Shown piece by piece: positions 41,926-53,762 of a DNA stretch of 64,000 nucleotides (the stretch's first letter is position 1; each line of letters starts with the position of its first letter). The DNA is from Ectopseudomonas composti. Lineage in GTDB: Bacteria; Pseudomonadota; Gammaproteobacteria; Pseudomonadales; Pseudomonadaceae. The notes under the pieces are model-generated. The model was not told where the DNA came from, ran no database searches, and was given only the letters and a program-made list of their open reading frames with translations. The position numbers were made by a program, and so were the translations under genes. The stretch covers positions 124,001 to 188,000 of the forward strand of contig NZ_LSSW01000022.1 in assembly GCF_001567565.1 (NCBI RefSeq). The letters are read 5' to 3'.

Positions 41926-42780
41926 TTATTTATGCAGGTGCTCGGCCGCGTGCAGGGTGTTTTCCAGCAGCCCGGCGCGAGTCATCGGGCCGACGCCGCC
42001 CGGAACCGGGGTGATCCAGCCGGCGCGGGGCAGGGCGGTCTCATACACCACGTCACCGACCAGTTTGCCGTCGTCCTGGCGATTGATACCAACATCGATG
42101 ACGATGGCGCCTTCCTTGATCCACTCACCCCTGACCAGTCCCGGCTTGCCGACGGCGACCACGACGATATCGGCCTGGCCGACGTGAGCGGCCAGGTCCT
42201 TGGTGAAGCGATGGGTGACGGTGACGGTGCAGCCGGCCAGCAGCAGCTCCATGGCCATCGGACGACCGACGATATTGGAGGCACCGACCACGACCGCGTG
42301 CAGACCGTAGAGATCGACGCCGGTGCTGTGCAGCAGGGTCATGATGCCTTTGGGGGTGCAGGGGCGTAGCAGCGGCATGCGCTGAGCCAGGCGGCCGATG
42401 TTATAGGGGTGGAAGCCGTCGACGTCCTTGTCCGGGCGAATGCGCTCGAGCAAGGGGGATGCATCCAGATGCTCCGGCAGCGGCAGCTGTACCAGAATGC
42501 CGTCGATGGTCGGGTCTTCGTTGAGTTCGTCGATCAATGCGAGCAGATCAGCCTGGCTGGTCTCTGCCGGCAGATCATAGGCACGGGAGAGAAAGCCGAC
42601 TTCTTCGCAATCCTTGCGTTTATGTGACACATAGACCTGGGAGGCGGGATCGGTACCTACCAGGATCACAGCCAAGCCAGGCGCACGAAGGCCTTGCTGA
42701 CGGCGTTCGGCGACACGTTGGGCAATCTGCTGGCGGAGGCTGGCGGCGATCGCCTTGCCGTCGATCAGTTGTGCGGTCAT
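41926..42780 (-). CDS. folD: Methylenetetrahydrofolate dehydrogenase / cyclohydrolase
   Basis: A 284-residue bifunctional one-carbon enzyme. The signature segments are [16 protein letters not shown] (Tyr and catalytic Lys, about 50-65), [13 protein letters not shown] and the NADP-binding [25 protein letters not shown] (about 165-190), then the C-terminal [17 protein letters not shown]. It oxidises methylene-THF and hydrolyses methenyl-THF in the cytosol. It is divergent from the tRNA cluster, as in P. aeruginosa. Confidence 0.97.
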   Translation of the reverse strand: MTAQLIDGKAIAASLRQQIAQRVAERRQQGLRAPGLAVILVGTDPASQVYVSHKRKDCEEVGFLSRAYDLPAETSQADLLALIDELNEDPTIDGILVQLPLPEHLDASPLLERIRPDKDVDGFHPYNIGRLAQRMPLLRPCTPKGIMTLLHSTGVDLYGLHAVVVGASNIVGRPMAMELLLAGCTVTVTHRFTKDLAAHVGQADIVVVAVGKPGLVRGEWIKEGAIVIDVGINRQDDGKLVGDVVYETALPRAGWITPVPGGVGPMTRAGLLENTLHAAEHLHK

Positions 42781-42911
42781 TGCGCTGGTTAACCATTAAT
42801 AAGGATGAAAAAAGGACGCGCATTCTCGCATGGGCGCTCACTTGGGCAAAGGCGCCTGCCGTCGTTTTCGCGTAACTCCTTTAAATCGCTGAATTTTTTT
42901 GAAAATTTCTG

Positions 42912-42938
42912 TTGACGAGGTTGGGAGGCGTCTATAAC
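42912..42938 (+). promoter_or_regulatory. Promoter of the tRNA cluster
   Basis: TTGACG (42912-42917) and TATAAC (42933-42938) are separated by 15 bp. A GC-rich stretch (CGCCCCGC) follows at the start site, as in stringently controlled tRNA promoters. The leader to tRNA-Arg is about 105 nt. Confidence 0.6.
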
Positions 42939-43049
42939 ATTCGCCCCGCTTCTCAGGAACAGCCACTCGCTGGGTGAGACGGCAAGAGCCAAGCCCTGGT
43001 GGTGAGGCTGGAGCCGAAAGCTTCTAAGTCTGCGCTAGCGGATGGATAA

Positions 43050-43126
43050 GCGCCCGTAGCTCAGCTGGATAGAGCATCCGCCTTCTAAGCGGATGGTCGC
43101 AGGTTCGAGTCCTGCCGGGTGCGCCA
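43050..43126 (+). tRNA. tRNA-Arg (TCT)
   Basis: A 77-base cloverleaf: acceptor GCGCCCG pairs with CGGGTGC, the anticodon stem-loop is CCGCCTTCTAAGCGG with TCT, the T loop is GGTTCGAGTCC, and the 3' end is an encoded CCA. Confidence 0.96.
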
Positions 43127-43164
43127 TTTGGCGGTCAGGCAATTTGAGTAAGCAAAGCAATATG

Positions 43165-43240
43165 GTGGGCGTAGCTCAGTTGGTAGAGCACAGGATTGTG
43201 GCTCCTGGTGTCGTGGGTTCGATTCCCATCGTCCACCCCA
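43165..43240 (+). tRNA. tRNA-His (GTG)
   Basis: A 76-base cloverleaf: acceptor GTGGGCG with CGTCCAC, anticodon loop TTGTGGC with GTG, T loop GGTTCGATTCC, and encoded CCA. A G at 43164 can serve as the extra G-1 facing the C before CCA. Confidence 0.96.
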
Positions 43241-43250
43241 TATTCCAAAG

Positions 43251-43280
43251 CGCCAGGCCCAAAGCCTGGCGTTTTTGTTT
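43251..43280 (+). terminator. Terminator-like hairpin between tRNA-His and tRNA-Leu
   Basis: CGCCAGGC-CCAAA-GCCTGGCG is followed by TTTTTGTTTT. It ends only 15 bp before tRNA-Leu. Confidence 0.75.
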
Positions 43281-43295
43281 TAGGCTGCAAACCAC

Positions 43296-43380
43296 GCGGA
43301 CGTGGTGAAATTGGTAGACACACCAGATTTAGGTTCTGGCGCCGCAAGGTGTGAGAGTTCGAGTCTCTCCGTCCGCACCA
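43296..43380 (+). tRNA. tRNA-Leu (TAG)
   Basis: An 85-base class II tRNA with a long variable arm: acceptor GCGGACG with CGTCCGC, anticodon loop TTTAGGT with TAG, variable arm CGCCGCAAGGTG, and encoded CCA. Confidence 0.96.
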
Positions 43381-43506
43381 TCTTTACAAATCCTCCCGAT
43401 TGCCGCCTGCTTCTAGGGTGACTTCTTCATATTGACCCTCTAGAATGCTTGGCCTTGATTCGGGGCCGGTTCGAGCCGGCTTATGTCTGTGCAACGAGGA
43501 ATATCC

Positions 43507-44817
43507 ATGCAAGTTTCTGTTGAAAGCACTTCTGCTCTTGAGCGTCGCATGACCGTCGGCGTACCCGTCGAGCGCATCGAGACTGAAGTCAACAAGCGTC
43601 TGCAACAGACTGCCCGTCGCGCCAAGGTTCCTGGCTTCCGTCCTGGCAAGGTGCCGATGAGCGTTATCCGTCAGCGTTACGAAGACGCCGCTCGTCAGGA
43701 AGCCCTGGGCGACCTGATCCAGGCTACCTTCTACGAAGCCGTGGTCGAGCAGAAGCTGAACCCGGCCGGCGCTCCGTCGGTTGAGCCGAAGTCCTTCGAG
43801 AAGGGCCAGGCACTGGAATACGTGGCCACTTTCGAAGTGTTCCCGGAGTTTGAGGTCACTGGCCTGGACGGCATTTCCATCGAGCGCCTGCAGGCTGACG
43901 TGGTTGATAGCGACGTCGATAACATGCTGGACATTCTGCGTAAGCAGAATACCCGCTTCGAAGCTGTTGAACGTGCTGCCGAGAGCGGTGACCAGCTGAA
44001 CATCGACTTCGTTGGCAAGATCGACGGCGAAGCCTTCGCTGGCGGCAGCGCCAAGGGTACTCAGCTGGTGCTGGGCTCTGGCCGCATGATTCCGGGCTTC
44101 GAAGATGCCCTGGTTGGTGCCAAGGCTGGTGAAGAGCGCGTGATCAACCCGACTTTCCCCGAGGATTACCAGAACCTCGATCTGGCCGGCAAGACCGCCG
44201 AGTTCACCGTTACCGTGAACGAGGTTTCCGCCCCGCAACTGCCTGAGCTGAACGACGAATTCTTCGCCCTGTTCGGTATCAAGGAAGGCGGTCTGGAAGG
44301 TTTCCGCGCCGAAGTCCGCAAGAACATGGAGCGCGAACTGCGCCAGGCCATCAAGTCCAAGGTCAAGAACCAGGTAATGGACGGCCTGCTGGCTGCCAAC
44401 CCGGTCGAGGTGCCGAAGGCGCTGATCGGCAATGAAGTTGATCGCCTGCGCGTGCAAGCCGTTCAGCAGTTCGGTGGCAACATCAAGCCTGACCAACTGC
44501 CGGCCGAGCTGTTCGAAGAGCAAGCCAAGCGCCGTGTCGTGCTGGGCCTGATCGTCGCCGAAGTGGTCAAGCAGTTCGAGCTGAAGCCGGACGAAGCCCG
44601 CGTGCGTGAGCTGATCGAAGAGATGGCTTCGGCCTATCAAGAGCCCGAGCAAGTGGTTGCCTGGTACTACAAGAACGACCAGCAAATGAACGAAGTACGT
44701 TCGGTTGTACTGGAAGAGCAAGTTGTAGATACTGTTCTGCAGAAGGCCAACGTGACCGATAAAGCGGTTTCCTACGAAGACGCAGTCAAGCCGGCGGAAG
44801 CTCCTAAAGCCGACTGA
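43507..44817 (+). CDS. tig: Trigger factor
   Basis: A 436-residue ribosome-associated chaperone and prolyl isomerase. The ribosome-binding signature appears in [20 protein letters not shown] (about 40-59). An FKBP-type domain follows ([20 protein letters not shown]...[21 protein letters not shown], about 155-215), then the helical C-terminal domain. The start [15 protein letters not shown] at 43507 has GAGGAA upstream; an in-frame extension to 43483 is rejected. It precedes clpP-clpX-lon, the conserved quality-control cluster. Confidence 0.97.
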   Translation: MQVSVESTSALERRMTVGVPVERIETEVNKRLQQTARRAKVPGFRPGKVPMSVIRQRYEDAARQEALGDLIQATFYEAVVEQKLNPAGAPSVEPKSFEKGQALEYVATFEVFPEFEVTGLDGISIERLQADVVDSDVDNMLDILRKQNTRFEAVERAAESGDQLNIDFVGKIDGEAFAGGSAKGTQLVLGSGRMIPGFEDALVGAKAGEERVINPTFPEDYQNLDLAGKTAEFTVTVNEVSAPQLPELNDEFFALFGIKEGGLEGFRAEVRKNMERELRQAIKSKVKNQVMDGLLAANPVEVPKALIGNEVDRLRVQAVQQFGGNIKPDQLPAELFEEQAKRRVVLGLIVAEVVKQFELKPDEARVRELIEEMASAYQEPEQVVAWYYKNDQQMNEVRSVVLEEQVVDTVLQKANVTDKAVSYEDAVKPAEAPKAD

Positions 44818-44844
44818 TCTCGTAACCTCGTTCGAGTACACCAC

Positions 44845-44872
44845 CATAAGCCAGCCTCCGTGCTGGCTTATG
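44845..44872 (+). terminator. Hairpin after tig
   Basis: CATAAGCCAGC-CTCCGT-GCTGGCTTATG is an 11-bp stem, followed by only a weak T tract (TGTATTTG), so it probably attenuates rather than stops transcription into clpP. Confidence 0.6.
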
Positions 44873-44911
44873 TGTATTTGAGACATGACTATTAGGGAGT
44901 GAGCGCAAGAC

Positions 44912-45553
44912 ATGTCCCGCAATCCTTTTATGCAAAACATGCCTGAAATCCAGGCCGCTGGCGGCCTGGTGCCGATGGTCATCGAGCAATCCGCTCGTGG
45001 CGAGCGTGCCTACGACATCTATTCGCGCCTGCTCAAAGAGCGCGTGATCTTTCTGGTCGGCCAGGTCGAGGACTACATGGCCAACCTGATCTGCGCCCAG
45101 TTGCTGTTCCTGGAAGCAGAAAACCCGGACAAGGACATTCACCTGTACATCAACTCGCCGGGTGGTTCGGTGACGGCCGGTATGGCGATCTACGACACCA
45201 TGCAGTTCATCAAGGCCGACGTGTCCACCACCTGCATCGGTCAAGCCTGCAGCATGGGTGCATTCCTGCTGGCCGGTGGCGCCAAGGGTAAGCGTTTCTG
45301 CCTGCCGAACTCGCGCGTGATGATTCACCAGCCGCTGGGCGGCTTCCAGGGCCAGGCCTCGGATATCGAGATCCATGCCAAGGAAATTCTCTTCATTCGC
45401 GAGCGTCTGAACGAGTTGCTGGCTGAGCACACCGGGCAAAGCCTGGAAACCATCGAGCGTGATACCAACCGCGACAACTTCATGAGTGCGTCGCGCGCCG
45501 TGGAATATGGTCTCGTCGATGCTGTTCATGAAAAGCGTCAAATGCCGGTCTAG
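44912..45553 (+). CDS. clpP: ATP-dependent Clp protease proteolytic subunit
   Basis: A 213-residue serine protease that forms the tetradecameric chamber for ClpX or ClpA substrates. The catalytic triad is Ser114 ([11 protein letters not shown]), His139 ([12 protein letters not shown]) and Asp188 ([10 protein letters not shown]). The N-terminus [23 protein letters not shown] includes the propeptide typical of the family. It lies between tig and clpX. No RpoH motif was seen directly upstream of it. Confidence 0.97.
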   Translation: MSRNPFMQNMPEIQAAGGLVPMVIEQSARGERAYDIYSRLLKERVIFLVGQVEDYMANLICAQLLFLEAENPDKDIHLYINSPGGSVTAGMAIYDTMQFIKADVSTTCIGQACSMGAFLLAGGAKGKRFCLPNSRVMIHQPLGGFQGQASDIEIHAKEILFIRERLNELLAEHTGQSLETIERDTNRDNFMSASRAVEYGLVDAVHEKRQMPV

Positions 45554-45597
45554 ATGAGGCGCCGGCTACGGGCATTGGCAATGACGCGACCTGCGCC

Positions 45598-45626
45598 CTT
45601 GAAAATGCCCGCATTTGCCTTCATCT
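45598..45626 (+). promoter_or_regulatory. RpoH (sigma-32) promoter of clpX
   Basis: CTTGAAA (45598-45604), a 14-bp spacer, then CTTCATCT (45619-45626; consensus CCCCATNT). The predicted start is about 45633, 27 nt before the clpX ATG. Confidence 0.7.
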
Positions 45627-45659
45627 TGTGTTTCAAGCCTACCGTATTGGATTGATCGA

Positions 45660-46940
45660 ATGACTGATACCCGTAACGGTGAGGACAACGGCAAACTGCT
45701 TTATTGCTCCTTCTGCGGCAAAAGCCAGCATGAAGTGCGCAAGTTGATCGCCGGTCCTTCCGTCTTCATCTGCGACGAATGCGTCGACCTGTGCAATGAC
45801 ATCATCCGCGAGGAGGTGCAGGAAGCACAGGCCGAGAGCAGCGCGCACAAACTCCCGGCACCCAAGGAAATCAGCTCCATCCTCGATCAGTATGTGATTG
45901 GTCAGGAGCGCGCCAAAAAGGTGCTGTCGGTAGCGGTGTACAACCACTACAAGCGTCTGAACCAGCGTGAGAAAAAAGACGATGTCGAACTGGGCAAGAG
46001 CAATATCCTGCTGATCGGTCCGACCGGTTCCGGCAAGACCCTGCTCGCCGAAACGCTGGCGCGTCTGCTCAACGTACCGTTCACCATCGCCGATGCCACC
46101 ACCCTGACCGAAGCCGGTTACGTGGGTGAGGACGTCGAGAACATCATTCAGAAACTGCTGCAGAAGTGCGATTACGATGTCGAGAAGGCCCAGATGGGTA
46201 TCGTCTACATCGACGAGATCGACAAGATCTCGCGCAAGTCGGACAACCCGTCGATCACTCGTGACGTGTCGGGCGAGGGCGTACAGCAGGCGTTGCTGAA
46301 ACTGATCGAAGGCACGGTCGCCTCGGTTCCGCCGCAGGGCGGGCGCAAGCATCCGCAGCAGGAGTTCCTGCAGGTCGATACGCGCAATATCCTGTTCATC
46401 TGCGGCGGTGCGTTCGCCGGTCTGGAGAAGGTCATTCAGGCGCGCTCCACCAAGGGTGGCATCGGTTTCGGTGCGGAAGTGCGCAGCAAGCAGGAAGGCA
46501 AGAAAATCGGCGAGTCTCTGCGTGAGGTCGAGCCGGACGATCTGGTCAAGTTCGGCCTGATTCCGGAATTCGTCGGTCGCCTGCCGGTGATCGCGACCCT
46601 GGAAGAGCTGGACGAGGCTGCGCTGGTGCAGATCCTTACCGAGCCGAAGAATGCGCTGACCAAGCAGTACGCCAAGCTGTTCGAGATGGAAGGCGTGGAT
46701 CTGGAGTTCCGCTCCGATGCGCTGAAGTCCGTGGCGCAGAAGGCGCTGGAGCGCAAGACCGGCGCGCGTGGTCTGCGTTCGATCCTCGAGGGCATTCTGC
46801 TCGACACCATGTACGAGATCCCGTCCCAGCAGGACGTGAGCAAGGTGGTGATCGACGAGAGCGTCATCGAGGGATCGTCCAAGCCGCTGTTGATCTACGA
46901 GAACAGCGAGCCGCCGGCGAAGGCCGCGCCAGACGCCTGA
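45660..46940 (+). CDS. clpX: ATP-dependent Clp protease ATP-binding subunit ClpX
   Basis: A 426-residue AAA+ unfoldase that feeds substrates to ClpP. The N-terminal zinc domain has Cys16, Cys19, Cys38 and Cys41. Walker A is [15 protein letters not shown], the pore loop is near YVGEDVENI, Walker B is [11 protein letters not shown], and the [28 protein letters not shown] segment is diagnostic. The start [16 protein letters not shown] at 45660 fits the family; an in-frame start at 45615 is rejected. It has its own heat-shock promoter in addition to any read-through from clpP. Confidence 0.98.
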   Translation: MTDTRNGEDNGKLLYCSFCGKSQHEVRKLIAGPSVFICDECVDLCNDIIREEVQEAQAESSAHKLPAPKEISSILDQYVIGQERAKKVLSVAVYNHYKRLNQREKKDDVELGKSNILLIGPTGSGKTLLAETLARLLNVPFTIADATTLTEAGYVGEDVENIIQKLLQKCDYDVEKAQMGIVYIDEIDKISRKSDNPSITRDVSGEGVQQALLKLIEGTVASVPPQGGRKHPQQEFLQVDTRNILFICGGAFAGLEKVIQARSTKGGIGFGAEVRSKQEGKKIGESLREVEPDDLVKFGLIPEFVGRLPVIATLEELDEAALVQILTEPKNALTKQYAKLFEMEGVDLEFRSDALKSVAQKALERKTGARGLRSILEGILLDTMYEIPSQQDVSKVVIDESVIEGSSKPLLIYENSEPPAKAAPDA

Positions 46941-46960
46941 CGGCTGTTACACGATGCAAA

Positions 46961-46983
46961 GAAGGGGCCCTTTGGGCCCCTTC
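46961..46983 (+). terminator. Terminator after clpX
   Basis: GAAGGGGCCC-TTT-GGGCCCCTTC is followed by GCTTTTC, 20 bp after the clpX stop. Confidence 0.85.
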
Positions 46984-47001
46984 GCTTTTCTGGACATTGC
47001 G

Positions 47002-47030
47002 CTTGTTTTTTGTGGGAGCTACCCCCATCT
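47002..47030 (+). promoter_or_regulatory. RpoH (sigma-32) promoter of lon
   Basis: CTTGTTT (47002-47008), a 14-bp spacer, then CCCCATCT (47023-47030), a perfect match to the -10 consensus CCCCATNT. The predicted start is about 47037. Confidence 0.75.
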
Positions 47031-47089
47031 TAAAAGCCAAGGGTAATCCCGCCTGTTTACGGCCCTTGGGCCGCTGCTGAGCCGAAATC

Positions 47090-49486
<2,397 letters not shown>

Positions 49487-49499
49487 CAGGGGGGCTTCC

Positions 49500-49529
49500 T
49501 TGACACAATTTTTGAGCCCTTGTTATAAA
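49500..49529 (+). promoter_or_regulatory. Sigma-70 promoter of hupB
   Basis: TTGACA (49500-49505), an 18-bp spacer, then TATAAA (49524-49529), leaving an untranslated leader of about 85 nt. This near-consensus promoter fits an abundant protein. Confidence 0.75.
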
Positions 49530-49621
49530 GCGGCTCTTATTGTGTCAGCAGGCCATCCAGCACCCGCTTTGCTTACACTAAAAATCAAGAAACAAACTCA
49601 ACAGAAATAAGGGGACTTAGA

Positions 49622-49894
49622 GTGAACAAGTCGGAACTGATCGATGCCATCGCTGCATCTGCTGATATCCCGAAAGCTGTTGCTGGCCGCGCGCTGGATG
49701 CAGTGATTGAATCCGTCACTGGCGCTCTGAAGGCTGGTGATTCCGTCGTACTGGTTGGCTTCGGCACCTTCGCTGTCAAAGAGCGTGCTGCTCGCACTGG
49801 CCGCAACCCGCAGACCGGCAAGCCGATCAGCATCGCTGCTGCCAAGATCCCAGGTTTCAAAGCTGGCAAGGCTCTGAAAGACGCCGTCAACTAA
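49622..49894 (+). CDS. hupB: DNA-binding protein HU-beta
   Basis: A 90-residue nucleoid protein. It starts [19 protein letters not shown] and carries the DNA-clasping arm sequence [24 protein letters not shown] with the intercalating proline region, then [12 protein letters not shown]. The start codon is GTG, with AAGGGGA upstream. The order lon-hupB-ppiD is conserved in gamma-proteobacteria. It has its own strong promoter and terminator. Confidence 0.97.
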   Translation: MNKSELIDAIAASADIPKAVAGRALDAVIESVTGALKAGDSVVLVGFGTFAVKERAARTGRNPQTGKPISIAAAKIPGFKAGKALKDAVN

Positions 49895-50000
49895 GCGTCT
49901 TCCGGGTTTGCCTCGCTGTCAGGCTCTGTCTGGCGGCTGTTAGGAGGCAGAGCAGGTAGTCCTAGACTCTTCTGCACTGACCGCTTAACGCGTTACGAGA

Positions 50001-50027
50001 AGGCGCATCCAAGGATGCGCCTTTCTT
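50001..50027 (+). terminator. Terminator after hupB
   Basis: AGGCGCAT-CCAAGG-ATGCGCCT is followed by TTCTT. Confidence 0.8.
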
Positions 50028-50090
50028 CTATCTGGACATATTACCCACACTGCGCGGCTGGTGACTCTGTACAGTCGTTCTGGGGGAAGC

Positions 50091-51938
50091 ATGCTGCAAA
50101 ACATCAGGGACAATTCACGCGGTTGGATTGCCAAAATCATCATCGGCCTCATCGTCATGCTGATGGCCTTTACTGGTTTCGAAGCCATCGTCACGGGCAC
50201 CAGCAACCGCAACAACGCGGCCGACGTGAACGGTGACACCATTACCCTCAACGAGCTCAGCCAGGCTGTTGAAATGCAGCGCCGTCAGCTGCTGCAGCAA
50301 CTGGGCCGTGATTTCGATGCCTCTCTGCTCGATGACAAGCTGCTGCGTGAGGCTTCGCTCAAGGGGCTGATCGAGCGCAAGCTGCTGCTGCAGGCAGCTG
50401 GCGACGCTCATTTCGCCTTTTCGCAGGGATCGCTGGATCAGGTGATTCTGCAAACCCCCGAATTTCAGGTAGATGGCCGCTTCGATAGTGCGCGCTTCGA
50501 CCAGGTCATTCGCCAGATGGGCTATACCCGCCTGCAGTTCCGTCAGATGCTGGAAGAGGAAATGCTGATCGGGCAGCTGCGTGCCGGTATCGGTGCCAGT
50601 AGCTTCGTTACTGAGCAGGAGGCGCGTGCGTTCGCCAATCTGGAGCGCCAGACCCGTGACTTCGCCAGCCACACCATCAAGGCCGACGGTGCTGCGATCG
50701 AGCTGAGCGATAGCGACGTCAAAGCCTATTACGACGAGCATGCCGGCGAATTCATGAGCCCCGAGCAAGTGGTGCTGGAGTATGTCGAGCTGGACAAGGA
50801 CAGCTTCTTCGATCAGATCGAAGTCAGCGACGAAGACCTCAAGCCGTTGTACGAAAGCGAAATCGCCAACCTGGCTGAGCAGCGTCAGGCTGCACACATC
50901 CTGATCGAAGGCGATGACGAAGCGGCCCGCACCAAGATCAAAGAAATCAAGGCGCGTGTGGATGCAGGTGAAGACTTCGCCGCACTGGCCAAGGAATTCT
51001 CGCAGGATCCGGGGTCGGCTGCCGATGGCGGCGACTTGGGTTATGCCGGTCCGGGTGTATACGATCCGGCCTTCGAAAAGGCGCTCTACGCGCTGCAGCA
51101 GGGCCAGGTATCCGAGCCGGTGAAGAGCGAGTTCGGCTGGCACCTGATCAAGCTGCTCGGCGTTCAGTCGCCTGAAGTGCCCAGCTTCGACAGCCTCAAG
51201 GACAAGCTGGCGCGTGACTTCAAGGCGCAGCAGGTCGAGCAGCGTTTCGTCGAGGCGACCAAGCAACTGGAAGACGCCGCGTTCGAAGCATCGGACCTGG
51301 CGCAGCCGGCTCAGGAACTGGGGCTCGAACTCAAGACCAGCGAACCTTTCGGTCGTGAGGGTGGTGCAACGGGTATTACCGCCAACCGTCAGGTGCTGCA
51401 GGCTGCATTCAGCCCTGAGGTTCTGGAGGACGGCACCAACAGCCCGACCATCGAGCTGGATCCGAGCACCGTGGTTGTCGTGCGCGTGAAAGAGCACAAC
51501 AAGCCCGAGCAACTGCCGCTGGAGCAAGTTGCCGCGAGCATTCGCGCTCATCTGCAGCAGGAGCGCGCCGCCGCTGCTGCCAAGGCTGAGGGCGAGAAGC
51601 AGTTGGCTGCTGCCGAGGCTGGTGAAGTGACAGGCGGTGATTGGCAGGTTCAGGAAGCCGCCACGCGCAGCCAGGACGGCATAGAGCCGAAGGTGCTGCA
51701 GGCGCTGTTCCGCATGCCCAAGCCAGCCAAGGCGGGTGAGCCGACCTTTGCCGGCGTGACGCTGAACAATGGTGACTACGTCGTGCTGCGCCTCGATGGT
51801 GTGAACGTACCGGAACAGGCACTGGCAGACGAAGAGCTTGCCATGTACCGCAACTTCCTGGCCTCGCGCGAGGGGCAACAGGACTTCGCGGCGCTGCGCA
51901 AGCAGCTTGAAGCCAGGGCCGACATCGAGCGATTCTGA
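50091..51938 (+). CDS. ppiD: Periplasmic folding chaperone PpiD (SurA-like, PpiC domain)
   Basis: A 615-residue inner-membrane-anchored periplasmic chaperone. The N-terminal cytoplasmic tail MLQNIRDNSRGWIAK precedes one transmembrane helix (about 16-36). A SurA-like helical region follows, then a parvulin domain (about 260-355) with AAHILIEGDDEAA, FAALAKEFSQDPGSAADGGDLGYAGPG and FGWHLIKLLGV. PpiD parvulin domains are usually catalytically weak. The start at 50091 has GGGGAAG upstream; a longer in-frame start at 50061 is rejected. Confidence 0.95.
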   Translation: MLQNIRDNSRGWIAKIIIGLIVMLMAFTGFEAIVTGTSNRNNAADVNGDTITLNELSQAVEMQRRQLLQQLGRDFDASLLDDKLLREASLKGLIERKLLLQAAGDAHFAFSQGSLDQVILQTPEFQVDGRFDSARFDQVIRQMGYTRLQFRQMLEEEMLIGQLRAGIGASSFVTEQEARAFANLERQTRDFASHTIKADGAAIELSDSDVKAYYDEHAGEFMSPEQVVLEYVELDKDSFFDQIEVSDEDLKPLYESEIANLAEQRQAAHILIEGDDEAARTKIKEIKARVDAGEDFAALAKEFSQDPGSAADGGDLGYAGPGVYDPAFEKALYALQQGQVSEPVKSEFGWHLIKLLGVQSPEVPSFDSLKDKLARDFKAQQVEQRFVEATKQLEDAAFEASDLAQPAQELGLELKTSEPFGREGGATGITANRQVLQAAFSPEVLEDGTNSPTIELDPSTVVVVRVKEHNKPEQLPLEQVAASIRAHLQQERAAAAAKAEGEKQLAAAEAGEVTGGDWQVQEAATRSQDGIEPKVLQALFRMPKPAKAGEPTFAGVTLNNGDYVVLRLDGVNVPEQALADEELAMYRNFLASREGQQDFAALRKQLEARADIERF

Positions 51939-51952
51939 TCGCTGTTGCCTAT

Positions 51953-51983
51953 GAAAAAGCCCCGCCTAGTGCGGGGCTTTTTC
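51953..51983. terminator. Terminator between ppiD and the PLD gene
   Basis: GAAAAAGCCCCGC-CTAGT-GCGGGGCTTTTTC is a 13-bp stem with T5 on both strands, between convergent genes. Confidence 0.92.
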
Positions 51984-51991
51984 GTTTGCGC

Positions 51992-53536
51992 TCATAACAG
52001 CCATTCGATAGGCAGCCAAGACAGCAGGCGGATGCCCAGTTTCTTCAGCAGGCCCGCGCCGGGCTCGCTGTCCAGCCGGCGTTGCTCGCCATTTACCCGC
52101 TCAAGCCAGTAGATCTGGCCGTTTTCGTCCAGGCCCAGTTCGTAGGCGTTGGCCGGGATATCGCTTTCGAATGCCTGGCCAATGGCTGCTGCCAAGGGTG
52201 GGCTTTCGATGATGAAGCCCATCTCCGTGTTGAGGCGGGCCGAGCGAGGGTCGAAGTTGAATGAGCCGATGAAGACGCGCTGATCATCCAGGGCGAAGGT
52301 CTTCGCATGCAGGCTGGAGCCGGAGCTGCCGAATGGACCGGCCTTCTCCCGATGCTGGTCGTCTGCACCCAGGCGCATTTCATAGAGTTTGACGCCGCCT
52401 TCCAGCAGGGCGCGACGGTACTTGGCGTAGCCGGCATGGACGGGCGTCACGTCCGTTGCCTCCAGGGCATTGGTAAGAATGCGCACTTGCACGCCGCGCT
52501 GCACCATGGCGGTGAACATGTCGACACCGCTTTGCGTGGGGACGAAGTAGGGGGAGACCAGGTCGACCCGTGACGTGGGGGTGTCGAGCATGTTCGCCAG
52601 ATCGCTGATCAAAAGCTCGCCGTCACTGGCCTCGCCAAGGCCCTTGGCAGGGTCGTCACTGACCAGTGTGGTCTTGCTCCATTGGAAACTCAGGTTCCTG
52701 TCCAGCAAGCGGGCAATGAAGTCGCTCTCGCGCAGGGCCTTCACATAGCCGCTGGCGGCAGGTGTCCGGGAAAGGTCTGCCGCGACATTGTGCAAACGCA
52801 GTGGGGTGCTCTGCGTGCGCGGCACGATCAACTCCAGCGGGTAGCTGGACTCGCTGGCCCAGTAACGATCGAAATCGGCTGAGGTGTCGGCTACGACCGG
52901 TCCGATGGCCAGCGCATCGAGGTCGGCGAAAAGCACGCCCTCACTGGCATCGAAGTACTCGTCGCCGATGTTGCGCCCGCCGATGATGGTGGCCTGGTTG
53001 TCGACGGTAAGTGACTTGTTGTGCATGCGTCGGTTGGCACGAGGGAAATGGATCAGGTAGCCCAGTATCTTGGCCTGGCGCAGGGAGAAGGGGTTGAACA
53101 GGCGTACTTCGATGTTGGGGGGCTGATCGAGGGTGCTCAGGATCTTGTCGAGTCCGGTGATGCCATTGTCATCGAGCAACAGGCGGACGCGTACGCCGCG
53201 CTCGGCCGCTCTGAGCAAGGCGTCGAGCAACAGGGTGCCGGTTATGTCGTCGCGCCAGATGTAGTACTGCACGTCGAGACTACGCTCCGCCGCCTCGACC
53301 AGGAGCATGCGCGCCGCGAAGGCGTCGTGAGCATCCGCCAGCGTCAGGATGCCGGACAGGCCGGGATGAGCGTCTCGCTCACCGCTCAGCGCCTGTCCCA
53401 GCGTGGTATCGGCTGTTTCGGCCTGGGTGAAGGCGTGGCTCTCGCTGCGGCCATCCAGTGCCGGTAGCGCACAGCCTGTGACCAGGCTGCATAGCGCGGT
53501 GATCAGGCAGGTTCGCCACAGGCTTGTCGGGACCAT
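51992..53536 (-). CDS. Phospholipase D-family lipoprotein (cardiolipin synthase-like)
   Basis: A 514-residue protein with a lipoprotein signal (lipobox LVTGC, Cys22) and two PLD catalytic HKD motifs: MHNKSLTVDNQATIIGGRN and LHAKTFALDDQRVFIGSFN. This architecture fits YmdC/ClsC-like phosphatidyltransferases or exported PLD enzymes. The lipoprotein signal suggests it is membrane-anchored on the periplasmic side. It sits between ppiD and fabI, where I recall no gene in PAO1, so it may be a lineage-specific insertion. Confidence 0.88.
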   Translation of the reverse strand: MVPTSLWRTCLITALCSLVTGCALPALDGRSESHAFTQAETADTTLGQALSGERDAHPGLSGILTLADAHDAFAARMLLVEAAERSLDVQYYIWRDDITGTLLLDALLRAAERGVRVRLLLDDNGITGLDKILSTLDQPPNIEVRLFNPFSLRQAKILGYLIHFPRANRRMHNKSLTVDNQATIIGGRNIGDEYFDASEGVLFADLDALAIGPVVADTSADFDRYWASESSYPLELIVPRTQSTPLRLHNVAADLSRTPAASGYVKALRESDFIARLLDRNLSFQWSKTTLVSDDPAKGLGEASDGELLISDLANMLDTPTSRVDLVSPYFVPTQSGVDMFTAMVQRGVQVRILTNALEATDVTPVHAGYAKYRRALLEGGVKLYEMRLGADDQHREKAGPFGSSGSSLHAKTFALDDQRVFIGSFNFDPRSARLNTEMGFIIESPPLAAAIGQAFESDIPANAYELGLDENGQIYWLERVNGEQRRLDSEPGAGLLKKLGIRLLSWLPIEWLL

Positions 53537-53660
53537 CGACTCATCTCTGTCTAGGCTTCCAAGCTAGGACAACGCCAACCTCGATGCGTGCCTGTGTTGA
53601 TTGAGGATGGGGCGAAAGGCGCTGGATACGTTCAGGATCGGCTCTGGCAAGGTTTGCCGG

Positions 53661-53705
53661 AAACGAAAACGCCGCAGTCCGGTGGGGGCTGCGGCGTTTT
53701 CGTTT
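53661..53705 (-). terminator. Terminator of fabI
   Basis: A 17-bp stem (53661-53677 with 53689-53705, arms starting AAACGAAAACGCCGCAG) with T-rich 3' sides on both strands. It also separates fabI from the divergent PLD gene. Confidence 0.85.
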
Positions 53706-53762
53706 TGGCGCGGGCGCCGTTTGGCAGAGGTTCTGGCCGATTAGATGCCAGGCGACTGCCGA

